DNA of 16,762 nucleotides. Origin: VAZQ01 sp036522235. GTDB lineage: Bacteria > Pseudomonadota > Alphaproteobacteria > Rhizobiales > Xanthobacteraceae. Below are positions 7,344 through 14,218 of the stretch, in pieces; the stretch's first letter is position 1; each line of letters opens with the position of its first letter. The notes beneath the pieces were generated by a model. It was not told the DNA's origin. It made no database searches and saw only the letters and a list, made by a program, of their open reading frames with translations. Position numbers and translations under genes: made by a program. Location of the stretch: contig DATDGG010000068.1 of assembly GCA_036522235.1 (NCBI GenBank), forward strand, positions 1 through 16,762, written 5' to 3'.

Positions 7344-8351
7344 GTGGCACCGACCGTCGTCATACAGACCAAGCAGGGAATCGGCGACGTCATCTGGCAC
7401 CTGCCGTTCATCCGCGCCATCGCGGCGGCGGCGCCGGGCGGCGTCGTGACGTTCCTGACGCTCCCGTCGACCCACGCCCGGGAGCTCCTGGCCGGCGAGC
7501 CCTGCGTGGCAGAGACATTCTATTGCGAAAATCGCGGATCGGAGCTCGCGCGCGGGATTCATCTCATGCGGCTCATCGCGCTGCTGCGCCGGCTGCAGCC
7601 CGAGACGGTGTGGATCCTCGACCGCAGCGCCCGGCCGGCATTCGCGGCCTGGGTGGCCGGGATACGAAACCGCATCGGCCTCGGCTTCGGGCGACAGCGC
7701 CTGTTCATCACCAATCCGGGCATCGATCGCAAATTCTATCACGACCATCCGATCGAATGGCTGACCGCGTTGATGGCGGCTATGCGAGTCCCGTTCGCAA
7801 CGACCGAGCCGATCCTGCGCGTGCAACCGGCACTGACCGCGGCGATCGCCGAGCGCTACGCCACCCAACCGCGGCCCTGGATCGTGCTGGGAATCGGCAG
7901 CTCGTACCCTCGTCGAGACTGGCCCCTCGAATGCTGGGGCGAGCTCATCACCGGGCTTCGCCACCGCAGCGGCGGCATGATTTTTCTGATCGGGGGGCCG
8001 GACCACGCGGCGGCCGCGGCGCGTCTGATGCAATCGGCCGGCGCCCCCATGGTGAATGCCTGCGATCTCAGTATCATGGAGGCGGCGGGACTGCTGCAAC
8101 AGGCCAACCTGTTCGTCGGCCCGGATTCCGGACCGATGAACCTTGCGGCAGCCGTCGGCACGCCGGCCTTCGGCCTGTTCGGATTATCGAGGGTCCTGAC
8201 CTATTCCCGATTTATTCACGCGATCCTCCCGGACGACGGCCGCGCCGGAGAGCCGGACGGAATGCAACGCATAACGCCAGCGGCCGTGCTCGCGCGCATC
8301 GAGCCTTATCTTTGCGCCGAGCCCGCGGTTCCGCCGAACGCACCAAAATGA
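7344..8351 (+). CDS. Glycosyltransferase family 9 (heptosyltransferase-like)
   Basis: 335 aa from GTG 7344. The in-frame ATG at 7248 would add 32 residues unlike the family and would run under the livK leader, so I prefer GTG, although its ribosome binding site is weak. GT9 features: the first strand VVIQTKQGIGDVIWHLPFIRA (GIGD at 12-15, the Asp expected near the N-terminal active site), the second-domain strand WIVLGIGSSYPRRDWPLECWGELI, FLIGGPDH, and the nucleotide-sugar motif GPDSGPMNLAAAVGTP (259-274). Most relatives have His where this has Asn266 (MNLA). GT9 enzymes move heptose or related sugars from ADP-sugars to lipopolysaccharide core at the inner membrane face. No other LPS genes are nearby. 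It is convergent with the NHL gene; the stops are 25 bases apart. Confidence 0.85.
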   Translation: MAPTVVIQTKQGIGDVIWHLPFIRAIAAAAPGGVVTFLTLPSTHARELLAGEPCVAETFYCENRGSELARGIHLMRLIALLRRLQPETVWILDRSARPAFAAWVAGIRNRIGLGFGRQRLFITNPGIDRKFYHDHPIEWLTALMAAMRVPFATTEPILRVQPALTAAIAERYATQPRPWIVLGIGSSYPRRDWPLECWGELITGLRHRSGGMIFLIGGPDHAAAAARLMQSAGAPMVNACDLSIMEAAGLLQQANLFVGPDSGPMNLAAAVGTPAFGLFGLSRVLTYSRFIHAILPDDGRAGEPDGMQRITPAAVLARIEPYLCAEPAVPPNAPK

Positions 8352-8376
8352 ACGCGCGCGATCGGTGCCTTGACCG

Positions 8377-9573
8377 TCAGCTGCTGCGCTTGGGCCACAA
8401 CACGCCCTGATTGCCAGGCGGCACCTTGCCGATGCCTTTGTAGACGAATTTCTGCAGGCGCTTACCTTCGTAGGTTTCCGTCGTGTAGATGTTGCCCTTG
8501 GAGTCGACGGCGATGCTGTGCACGCCGAAGAACTCGCCCGGCTGGCGGCCGCCGCGGCCAAACGATGACAGCTCGGTCATCGTGTCGCGCTGGACGATGC
8601 GAACGCGCTCGTTCTGGCCGTCGGTCAGATAGATGAAGCGCTGCTCGGGATCCTTGGAAAACGCGAGCTCCCAGGTCGAGCCGGAGGCCAGCGTGTTGCG
8701 GGCGAAGAACGCTTCCTTCACGAACGTGCCGTCGGTCCGGAACACCTGGACGCGATCGCTTTGCCGATCGCAGACATAGAGCAAGCCATCGTTCGCCAGC
8801 GCCACGCAGTGCACCGGACTGCGGAATTGCTGTCCCACGACCGCGGGATTGTAAGGCGCGGCGGCGCTGTCATCGGGCTTGTTGCCGTAGGCGCCCCAGT
8901 AGCGCTTCATCTTGCCGGTATCGGCATCGAGGACGGCCACGCGCCGGTTGCGATAGCCGTCGGCCACATAGGCTTCATTGGTCTTCGGATCGACATAGAT
9001 CTGGGCCACGCGCCCGAAATTTTCCGCATCGTTGCTGCCGGCGTTCTTGCCGTAATGGCCGGACTGCAGCAGGAACTTTCCCTCCTTGGTGAACTTGAGA
9101 ATCTGGGAATCCTTGGCGCCGTTGCCGCCGAGCCAGATATTGCCCTTGTAGTCGACATGGATGCCATGCATCGACTCGGGCCACTCGTAGCCCTCGCCCG
9201 GACCACCCCATGAACGCACCAGGTCGCCGTCCTGATTGAACGCCAGCACCGGCGCCGCCGACCTGCAGCAGATCGCAATCGGCGGATCGAGCTCGGCGCC
9301 CTTCTCATTGTTGTTCAGGGTCGCGCTGCCGCGATGGACGATCCAGACATTATCCTGCTCGTCGATCGAAACGCCGATCGTCATCCCGAGCAATCCCTCG
9401 TTGGGGATCGGCTTCGGCCACAGCGGATCGACCTCGAAGATCGGGACTTCCACCATCGCTTGCTGCGCAGTCGCCGTGCCGCGCAGCATGGCCTGGCCGG
9501 CGGCGAGGCCAATGATGCTGGCGGCGATGAGGCCGCCGGGTACGAGCTTCCACCTTTGGACGGGCTTGATCAT
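8377..9573 (-). CDS. Exported NHL-repeat beta-propeller protein
   Basis: 398 aa from ATG 9573, with GGGAGG six bases upstream. N-terminal residues 10-38 are a signal or anchor (LVPGGLIAASIIGLAAGQAM, then ATAQQ). The rest is a six-bladed NHL-type propeller. Repeats show the pattern GI.VD..GNIWLG / VADGYRNRRVAVLDADTG / LLYVCDRQSDRVQVFRTDG / IYLTDGQNERVRIV / HSIAVDSKGNIYTTETYEGKRLQKF. Family members bind ligands or partners, or occasionally act as lyases or lactonases; no catalytic set can be claimed here. Similar proteins are frequent in soil bacteria. It is transcribed alone, facing away from the membrane-protein pair at 9833. Three 15-bp tandem units (9595-9639) sit 22 bases upstream of the start codon and could be its operator. 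A CC pair (AICCRS) is a minor oddity. Confidence 0.85.
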   Translation of the reverse strand: MIKPVQRWKLVPGGLIAASIIGLAAGQAMLRGTATAQQAMVEVPIFEVDPLWPKPIPNEGLLGMTIGVSIDEQDNVWIVHRGSATLNNNEKGAELDPPIAICCRSAAPVLAFNQDGDLVRSWGGPGEGYEWPESMHGIHVDYKGNIWLGGNGAKDSQILKFTKEGKFLLQSGHYGKNAGSNDAENFGRVAQIYVDPKTNEAYVADGYRNRRVAVLDADTGKMKRYWGAYGNKPDDSAAAPYNPAVVGQQFRSPVHCVALANDGLLYVCDRQSDRVQVFRTDGTFVKEAFFARNTLASGSTWELAFSKDPEQRFIYLTDGQNERVRIVQRDTMTELSSFGRGGRQPGEFFGVHSIAVDSKGNIYTTETYEGKRLQKFVYKGIGKVPPGNQGVLWPKRSS

Positions 9574-9594
9574 GATCGCCTCCCACTTTCGTTG

Positions 9595-9639
9595 TGATCG
9601 GATTCGTAATGATCCGATTGGTTATGATCCGACGGAAAA
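9595..9639. repeat. Three tandem 15-bp units upstream of the NHL gene
   Basis: TGATCGGATTCGTAA (9595), TGATCCGATTGGTTA (9610) and TGATCCGACGGAAAA (9625) repeat head to tail with period 15. All share TGATC(G/C)GA. They begin 22 bases upstream of the NHL start codon, between it and the next divergent gene. The unit and its position suggest a multi-site operator; no regulator gene lies next to it. Confidence 0.65.
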
Positions 9640-9832
9640 ACGTTGCTCACGGCAGAGAAAGCGCGAGCGGACCCGCGCAGAAGCCTGTTCCGGCGACCGT
9701 AGTCGCAAGCAGCGGGCCGCTTTCAATGCATTGCCTCAGCGGCGGCAAGCCGATAGACCCGGTCGCAGACGCACGATTGAGCCTGCAGCATACCACGCGT
9801 TGTGCCGACTGCCAAAGGCCGCCTTTCCTTGC

Positions 9833-10132
9833 ATGATCCAGATTGATCCCACGCCCCCTGCGCAGCAGCCGTCCTCGACAACGGGCGCCGTTCTCGGCGC
9901 GGGCCTCGGCTGCCTCGCCGGCGCGTTCATCGTGCCGATCGTGGTATTTCTCGCAGTGCTCATCGCCAACCGGTTCAACCCGGTCTGTGGGACGCCGGGC
10001 GATTCCGGCGGCTGCGAGATGGGGCTTGTGAGCGCAACCCTCGCGGCGATCGTGCCGGGCGTGCTGATCGGCATCGCCGCGGGCTTGGCGCTTGCGCTGA
10101 AAAGTCGCTCCCGACAAAAGCCAAGGTCATGA
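9833..10132 (+). CDS. Small membrane protein of unknown function
   Basis: 99 aa from ATG 9833. A Pro-rich N-terminus (MIQIDPTPPAQQPSS) is followed by a first hydrophobic helix (about 18-44, AVLGAGLGCLAGAFIVPIVVF...), a loop with two cysteines (VCGTPGDSGGCEMG, Cys52 and Cys61) and a second helix (about 67-90) with a basic end (KSRSRQKPRS). This predicts two membrane spans with the Cys-containing loop between them, perhaps disulfide-linked if periplasmic. No Shine-Dalgarno is obvious: the bases ahead are instead a small near-palindrome, AAAGGC-C-GCCTTT (9814-9826). The frame is open far upstream, but only this start gives sensible membrane topology. The yccF-like gene follows 58 bases later on the same strand. 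Confidence 0.65.
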   Translation: MIQIDPTPPAQQPSSTTGAVLGAGLGCLAGAFIVPIVVFLAVLIANRFNPVCGTPGDSGGCEMGLVSATLAAIVPGVLIGIAAGLALALKSRSRQKPRS

Positions 10133-10190
10133 TCAAGATATCGCGCAGCGTCTGACCGGCCCCGCTCGCGCCGCCACCGCGGAGAAGCCC

Positions 10191-10595
10191 ATGTCACCCC
10201 TCTCGCTCCTGCTCAATCTGCTCTGGATCGTCTTTGGCGGCTTGGAGATGGCGGTCGGCTGGGCGTTCGCCGCCCTCATCATGGCGATCACCATTGTGGG
10301 CCTGCCTTGGAGCTTTGCCGCGCTGACGATCGCGTTCTACACGCTGCTGCCCTTTGGCCACACGGTCGTATCGCGCGCCGCCTATTCGGGCCGCGAGGAT
10401 ATCGGCACCGGGCCGCTCGGCATGATCGGCAACGTGATCTGGCTGGTGCTGGCCGGCTGGTGGCTGGCGCTCGGCCATCTCGTGATCGCCGCGTTCTTCG
10501 CCATCACCATCATCGGCCTCCCGTTCGCCTGGGCGCACCTCAAGCTTGCCGGCCTTGCGCTCTGGCCGATCGGCAAGATCGTCGTACCGGCCTGA
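10191..10595 (+). CDS. yccF: YccF-family inner membrane protein
   Basis: 134 aa with a ribosome binding site GGAG in CGGAGAAGCCC just before ATG 10191. It contains the two characteristic YccF half-domains: LLNLLWIVFGGLEMAVGWAF with ITIVGLPWSFAALTIA in the first, and IGNVIWLVLAGWWLALGHLV with ITIIGLPFAWAHLKLA in the second. The repeated (I)TI(V/I)GLP(W/F) motif and the closing LWPIGK are diagnostic of the family. Length is close to the usual figure of about 130-150 aa. It is an integral inner-membrane protein of unknown role. It follows another small membrane protein gene and converges with the gene on the other strand, with only nine bases between the stops. Confidence 0.9.
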   Translation: MSPLSLLLNLLWIVFGGLEMAVGWAFAALIMAITIVGLPWSFAALTIAFYTLLPFGHTVVSRAAYSGREDIGTGPLGMIGNVIWLVLAGWWLALGHLVIAAFFAITIIGLPFAWAHLKLAGLALWPIGKIVVPA

Positions 10596-10604
10596 CGCGC
10601 GCAG

Positions 10605-11129
10605 CTACTTCTTCGATTTCGGCTCGGTGCGCCGGCGTGGCGGTGTTCGCTTCTCGGCAGTGACCGGCCGGGCGCCGGAGACATCGGTCGCGAGGACCGC
10701 TTGATCGAGGCGGGCGATCGCCACCTGGTAGCCGAGATCGGGCATCAGCTGGCTGGATTTGGTTGCCGGCGCGTGCTTGCCCGCGCCCTTTCCGGCGGCG
10801 GCGCGGCGGCGCGGCTTGCCCGGTCGCGCCTTGACGACCAAACGATGCGGCAACCACCACAGGTCGGGATCCAGATGATGCGTGGCGATGGCGTCCTCGG
10901 CGGCGTCATTGTCGAGGAGCATCAAAGCCAGGACGAAGCGGACGTTCGGAGACGGGACGTGCCCGTCGATCAGCAAAGCCGCGAGGGCGCCGCTGTCGCC
11001 GCGTTTGAGCCCCTCCAGAATGACCTGATCGCGTGCCTTGTCGCGCGACACTCCCTCCCGGCTCATGAGGCGGGCAACTTTATCGTTCCATGGCGCGCCC
11101 GGGGCGCTGCCGTTGCTGCCTTTTCGCAT
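10605..11129 (-). CDS. Basic hypothetical protein
   Basis: 174 aa from ATG 11129, chosen because GGAGG (11139-11135) lies five bases ahead; a longer in-frame start at 11165 lacks such a site. The N-terminal part is helical and charged (WNDKVARLMSREGVSRDKARDQVILEGLKRGDSGALAALL), then a short helical block with HHLDPDLWWLPHRLVV. A Lys/Arg/Ala-rich linker (PRRRAAAGKGAGKHAP) leads to a second short region and a strongly basic tail (TPPRRRTEPKSKK). There is no signal peptide or membrane helix, so it is probably cytoplasmic, and the basic tail would suit nucleic acid contact, which is only a guess. I do not recognise the family. A TATAAT box and a leader hairpin lie upstream. Confidence 0.7.
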   Translation of the reverse strand: MRKGSNGSAPGAPWNDKVARLMSREGVSRDKARDQVILEGLKRGDSGALAALLIDGHVPSPNVRFVLALMLLDNDAAEDAIATHHLDPDLWWLPHRLVVKARPGKPRRRAAAGKGAGKHAPATKSSQLMPDLGYQVAIARLDQAVLATDVSGARPVTAEKRTPPRRRTEPKSKK

Positions 11130-11373
11130 TTGCACCTCCACCTGCGCCAAGTCTACCGGCGCCAAGCGCCGGCATCATTATACCGCGATCGATCGGGCTC
11201 GCCGCCGGTCCCCACGGGCGCATCAATGGTCGGCAGTTGTGGCCTTCTCGTGTCGTGCCCCCGAAGCTCGGGGCGACTTTGTCAATCGCGCGGCCGATGG
11301 CGGGCGCAATGCGGGCAGATTGACGGCATCGTCTCCACGGCCCTACGCTCGCGCCTTTGAGGAGACGCGAGCT
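11130..11373. promoter_or_regulatory. Divergent promoter region between the basic protein and the GST
   Basis: On the minus strand a perfect TATAAT occupies 11182-11177, but no good -35 is seen at 16-18 bases. Right after the expected start lies a perfect 7-bp hairpin, CCGGCGC-CAA-GCGCCGG (11156-11172), which would sit at the very 5' end of the transcript, where it could shield the message. On the plus strand GAGGAG (11359-11364) serves the GST gene. Nothing else is recognisable. Confidence 0.4.
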
Positions 11374-11391
11374 TTGCTTGCGCAAATCCGC

Positions 11392-12111
11392 ATGCGTTAC
11401 GAGCTCTATTATTGGCCGAGCATCCAGGGGCGCGGAGAGTTCGTGCGCCTGGCGCTGGAGGAAGCCGGCGCCGACTACGTGGACGTGGCGCGCGGGCGCG
11501 GCAAGAACGGCGGCGTGCCGGCCATGATGCGGCTGCTGGATGGCACGCGGATCAAGCACCCGCCGTTCGCGCCGCCGTTCCTCAGGGCGGGAGCGCGCAT
11601 CATCGGCCAGACCGCCAACATTCTGCTCTATCTCGGACCGCGCCATGGACTGGTGCCGCGCGGCGAGGAGGCGCGGCTGTGGACCAACCAGTTGCAGCTC
11701 ACCATCGCCGATTTCCTGGTGGAGGTCCACGACACCCATCACCCGATCGCCGCCGGCCTCTATTACGAAGATCAGCGTCCGGCGGCCAAGCGGCGCGCGG
11801 CCGATTTCCTGAAAAATCGCGCGCCTAAATTCCTGCATTATTTCGAAAGCGTGCTGGAGCGCAGCCGCGGTCCCTGTCTGCTCGGCCGCGCCATCAGCTA
11901 TGCGGACCTGTCGCTGTTTCAGGTCGCCGACGGCTTGCGCTACGCCTTCCCCAAGGCCATGCGGCGCTGGGAGCGCAAGATACCGCGCGTCGTGGCGCTG
12001 CACGACCGCGTCGCCGCGCGGCCGCGCATTGCGGCCTACCTCGCCTCGAAGCGGCGGATCGCCTTCAACCGGTCAGGCGTTTTCCGCCACTACCCGGAAC
12101 TGGATGGTTAA
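11392..12111 (+). CDS. Glutathione S-transferase
   Basis: 239 aa from ATG 11392. The N-terminal thioredoxin-like domain begins YELYYWPSIQGRGEFVRLALEEAG, close to Sigma-type enzymes, where a Tyr of the first strand (Tyr6 or Tyr7) activates glutathione. The glutathione-site helix reads GQTANILLYL (72-81). The C-terminal helical domain carries SYADLSLFQVADGLRY (159-174), including the S-x-x-D N-cap typical of the fold. Cytosolic; it would conjugate glutathione to electrophiles or reduce peroxides. Start choice: ATG 11392 has no Shine-Dalgarno, whereas TTG 11374, six codons upstream and in frame, has GAGGAG (11359-11364) at good spacing and would add MLAQIR. The stop TAA shares TTAA with the convergent zinc-ribbon gene. 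Confidence 0.9.
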   Translation: MRYELYYWPSIQGRGEFVRLALEEAGADYVDVARGRGKNGGVPAMMRLLDGTRIKHPPFAPPFLRAGARIIGQTANILLYLGPRHGLVPRGEEARLWTNQLQLTIADFLVEVHDTHHPIAAGLYYEDQRPAAKRRAADFLKNRAPKFLHYFESVLERSRGPCLLGRAISYADLSLFQVADGLRYAFPKAMRRWERKIPRVVALHDRVAARPRIAAYLASKRRIAFNRSGVFRHYPELDG

Positions 12112-12308
12112 TCGCGGCCCTTTCGCCGGAAGGAGGGAATGGGCGAGTTCGTCCAGCGCATCATCTCGTTTCCACATGCGTCGCATTCGGCAGAACCGTT
12201 GTCCTGCGCCGGTGTCTGCCAAATCACCTGGTAGGTCGTTCCGCAATGCGGACAGCGCAGCTCGCTGACGCCTTTGCGGCTGATCGCAATCGTACGGCCA
12301 GCATACAT
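12108..12308 (-). CDS. Small zinc-ribbon protein
   Basis: 66 aa from ATG 12308, chosen because GGAGGAGG (12318-12311) lies immediately upstream; longer in-frame starts exist but lack such a site. Four cysteines in two knuckles, CPHC (19-22) and CDAC (42-45), predict one structural zinc ion in a ribbon of about 25 residues. The N-terminus RTIAISRKGVSEL and the basic tail RRKGRD frame it. Such ribbons bind nucleic acid or proteins; the partner is unknown. It converges with the GST gene, sharing TTAA for both stop codons. Upstream, a terminator-like hairpin (12399-12420) separates it from the next minus-strand gene, so it probably has its own promoter in 12309-12398. Confidence 0.75.
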   Translation of the reverse strand: MYAGRTIAISRKGVSELRCPHCGTTYQVIWQTPAQDNGSAECDACGNEMMRWTNSPIPSFRRKGRD

Positions 12309-12398
12309 GTCCTCCTCCCCGAGAGTGACCTGCCCCATCGGACGTCGGGCGCGTTTTCGCGCAGTTTCCATGGAGACGATCGCTTTGCGATTGGAAGG

Positions 12399-12420
12399 CA
12401 ACCCCGCCGAAGCGGGGTTG
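12399..12420 (-). terminator. UUCG-loop terminator hairpin behind the coiled-coil exported protein
   Basis: Read on the minus strand, CAACCCCGC and GCGGGGTTG form a perfect 9-bp stem around TTCG, the very stable C(UUCG)G tetraloop, followed by CCTTCC. It lies about 60 bases after the stop of the gene ending at 12480. The pyrimidine tail is short, so termination strength is uncertain. Confidence 0.6.
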
Positions 12421-12479
12421 AAGGCTGCGGGCGTAGAGCTTGAGCGTGCCCAATGGGCGCGTTTCTTGTGGAGATGGGA

Positions 12480-13049
12480 TCAGTCGTTCGGCGCCGGAGC
12501 TTCCGATTGGGGGAGCGCGGTCGCCTCACCGGGCGCCTCTGCGGGCGCGGGCGGAGCAACGGCCCCGATTGATCCGGTTTGCTCCGGCTCATCCTGCCGC
12601 GCTTCGCTCGCGATAATGGCAGCCGGCGGTTGGGCTTCCTCGACCGTGGCAACGGTCTCGACCGGTTCGGCGGCGGGCGGCGGAGCAGCAATTGCGGCCT
12701 GCTCCCCCGCCACCGGCGTTCGCATCGCCAGCAGGTCGTCGAGCTGGTGCTTGGTGAGGCAGGTCTCGGTCTCGCCCTTGTAGTCGGAGACGCAGATGTG
12801 GTGGGTATCGATGTGCTGCCAAGCTTGGGTGAGCGAAGTGACGGTCTCTTCCAGGTAGACGACGCGCTGCTCCAGCGCCTCGATGGACTTCAAGGGAACG
12901 AGCGCCATCTCCTGCCCTTCCACGAAAACGATCTGGCGATCGTCGGCGCGGACGGCGCTCGTGCCGCCGAACGTCAAGGACAGCGCCACGGCTGCGACAG
13001 CGAAGGCGCCGGAAGTGCTCACCAAGATAGACTTTAGGCCTCTACTCAT
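12480..13049 (-). CDS. Exported protein with short coiled coil and Ala/Pro-rich tail
   Basis: 189 aa from ATG 13049, with GGAG in CGGAGTAACAGT ahead. The frame is open further upstream, but this start yields a signal peptide: GLKSILVSTSGAFAVAAVALSL, then AVRADD with a likely cleavage after ADA-like residues near 35. The mature part has a heptad-like helix (SIEALEQRVVYLEETVTSLTQAW, 55-77), a segment with two cysteines (Cys86 and Cys97, ICVSDYKGETETCL) that could form a disulfide, then from about 110 a long low-complexity Ala/Pro/Glu tail (AAPPPAAEPVETVATVEEAQ and similar). This suggests a periplasmic protein with a flexible extension. I do not recognise a family. A UUCG hairpin follows the gene. 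Confidence 0.8.
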   Translation of the reverse strand: MSRGLKSILVSTSGAFAVAAVALSLTFGGTSAVRADDRQIVFVEGQEMALVPLKSIEALEQRVVYLEETVTSLTQAWQHIDTHHICVSDYKGETETCLTKHQLDDLLAMRTPVAGEQAAIAAPPPAAEPVETVATVEEAQPPAAIIASEARQDEPEQTGSIGAVAPPAPAEAPGEATALPQSEAPAPND

Positions 13050-13365
13050 ACTGTTACTCCGATGATACCGCGGTGGTTGATGGTCGAGCGCGACGGCCCT
13101 TGAGAGAAGTTCTTCCTCGTCGATCAAGGGCGCGGGCGCGGATACGGATTGGCTCCCGGGCCGGAGCCCGGTCCTCGCAGGAGCGCAAGTAGTAGTATCG
13201 GTTAGCAGAAGAGCCAAACCCCTCCGACGGCCACACTGCGGCAGTGCAGGTTAAGGAAATCTTGCCGTGCCGAGATTCTTTTTTCGGCGGTTCGCTTGAT
13301 GGCATTCCAGCGGCGAATGCGCGACCTCCACGCCCGGCCGCTGCCGCACGCCCGGGAAGCCGCAT
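13050..13365. other. Intergenic region between two exported-protein genes
   Basis: 316 bases holding the end of the Sel1 transcript and the promoter of the next minus-strand gene. Visible structure: GGCTCC-CGGGCC-GGAGCC (13151-13168), which can pair in two alternative ways with the adjacent CCGG bases, and a weak stem GCCGA/TCGGC around a run of T (13268-13287). A minus frame of about 100 codons is open here but has arginine-rich, low-complexity content without any motif, so I do not call it. No clear -35/-10 pair was found. Confidence 0.4.
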
Positions 13366-14178
13366 TCAGTAATTTGATTTCGGCTTCCAGTCGCGCACCA
13401 GCTTTTGCGCTTCCGTCATCTGTGCCGCCGTCATGCGGCGCGCCACGGCATCGCCGCCCTGCAATGCGTCCAGATTGCCGGCCGACGCCGCCAGGTTGAA
13501 CCACATATAGGCCATCACATAGTCCAGCGGCATGCCCTTGCCGCTTTGGTACATGGCCCCGAGCTTGTACTGCGCGTTGGGCTCGCCCCGTTCGGCGGCT
13601 TCGCGATAACGGATCACGGCCGCGGTGAAGTCTTGCGGCACCCCATCGCCGCTTTCGTAGATGACGGCGAGCCGGTACTGGGCAGCGGCGCTGCCATGGT
13701 CGGCGGCCTTGCTGAACCAGATCACGGCGGCTCTTAAGTCCTTCGGCACACCCCTGCCCTCCGCGTAAGTAAGCCCGAGCTTGTACTCGGCGCCGGCAAA
13801 GCCCTGATCGGCCGCCTTGCGATACCATGACAGCGCCGCCGCAGCGTCCGGCTTCACGCCCAAGCCCTGGTCGTACATGGAGGCGAGGTCGGCCTGTGCG
13901 CTGGCGAAGCCCTGATCGGCGGCCTTGCGGTACCAGATCAGCGCCGCCGCATAATCCTGCTTCACGCCTTGGCCGAGCGCATACATGAGGCCCAGGAGTG
14001 CCTGCGCGGACGGGTTGCCCTGGTCGGCCAATGGCCGCATGAGGCGGAGCGCCGTCGCGAAGTCGCCCTGCCGATAAGCGGCCAAGCTATCCTCGAGCGG
14101 AGCGGCCGCCGCCGGGGCAGGCAGGCCAAGCGACAGGACGATCGCAACCAGCCAGAGCTTGAGCTGTGTTCTCGACAT
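13366..14178 (-). CDS. Exported Sel1-repeat protein
   Basis: 270 aa from ATG 14178. The signal peptide (LKLWLVAIVLSLGLPAPAAAA, about 6-26) supports this start over the longer frame from 14238, which would overlap the neighbouring gene. Five tandem Sel1-like repeats of 36 residues begin near residue 54, with the pattern G.A.AQ..L..MY..G.GV..D...A..WYRKAAD; the last ends MAYMWFNLAASAGN. Sel1 repeats form alpha-helical solenoids that act as protein-binding scaffolds, often at the envelope in symbiosis, polysaccharide secretion or signalling. Repeats 1-3 are very alike, suggesting recent expansion or good conservation. The start lies 40 bases after the upstream minus-strand gene, so the two may be cotranscribed. 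The ribosome binding site is weak (GCGAGG, close spacing). The partner is unknown. Confidence 0.9.
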   Translation of the reverse strand: MSRTQLKLWLVAIVLSLGLPAPAAAAPLEDSLAAYRQGDFATALRLMRPLADQGNPSAQALLGLMYALGQGVKQDYAAALIWYRKAADQGFASAQADLASMYDQGLGVKPDAAAALSWYRKAADQGFAGAEYKLGLTYAEGRGVPKDLRAAVIWFSKAADHGSAAAQYRLAVIYESGDGVPQDFTAAVIRYREAAERGEPNAQYKLGAMYQSGKGMPLDYVMAYMWFNLAASAGNLDALQGGDAVARRMTAAQMTEAQKLVRDWKPKSNY

Positions 14179-14218
14179 GGGCCTCGCACCGCGCAAACGC
14201 TGCGGACGGATGGCGCCG

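Noticed and set aside
6091..7449. Plus-strand open frame of about 450 codons opposite livK
   Set aside because: Antisense shadow of a GC-rich gene: rich in Arg, His and Gly, no motif or ribosome binding site, while the minus strand encodes a complete binding protein.
11080..12003. Minus-strand open frame of about 300 codons opposite the GST
   Set aside because: Shadow of the GST; composition is Arg/His/Gln-rich and lacks any domain.
12409..12443. Longer starts for the zinc-ribbon protein (up to 12401)
   Set aside because: They would run toward the terminator hairpin and lack the strong GGAGGAGG found before ATG 12308.
13054..13365. Minus-strand frame of about 100 codons between two exported-protein genes
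   Set aside because: Arg-rich low-complexity translation, no ribosome binding site, covers hairpins and the expected promoter.
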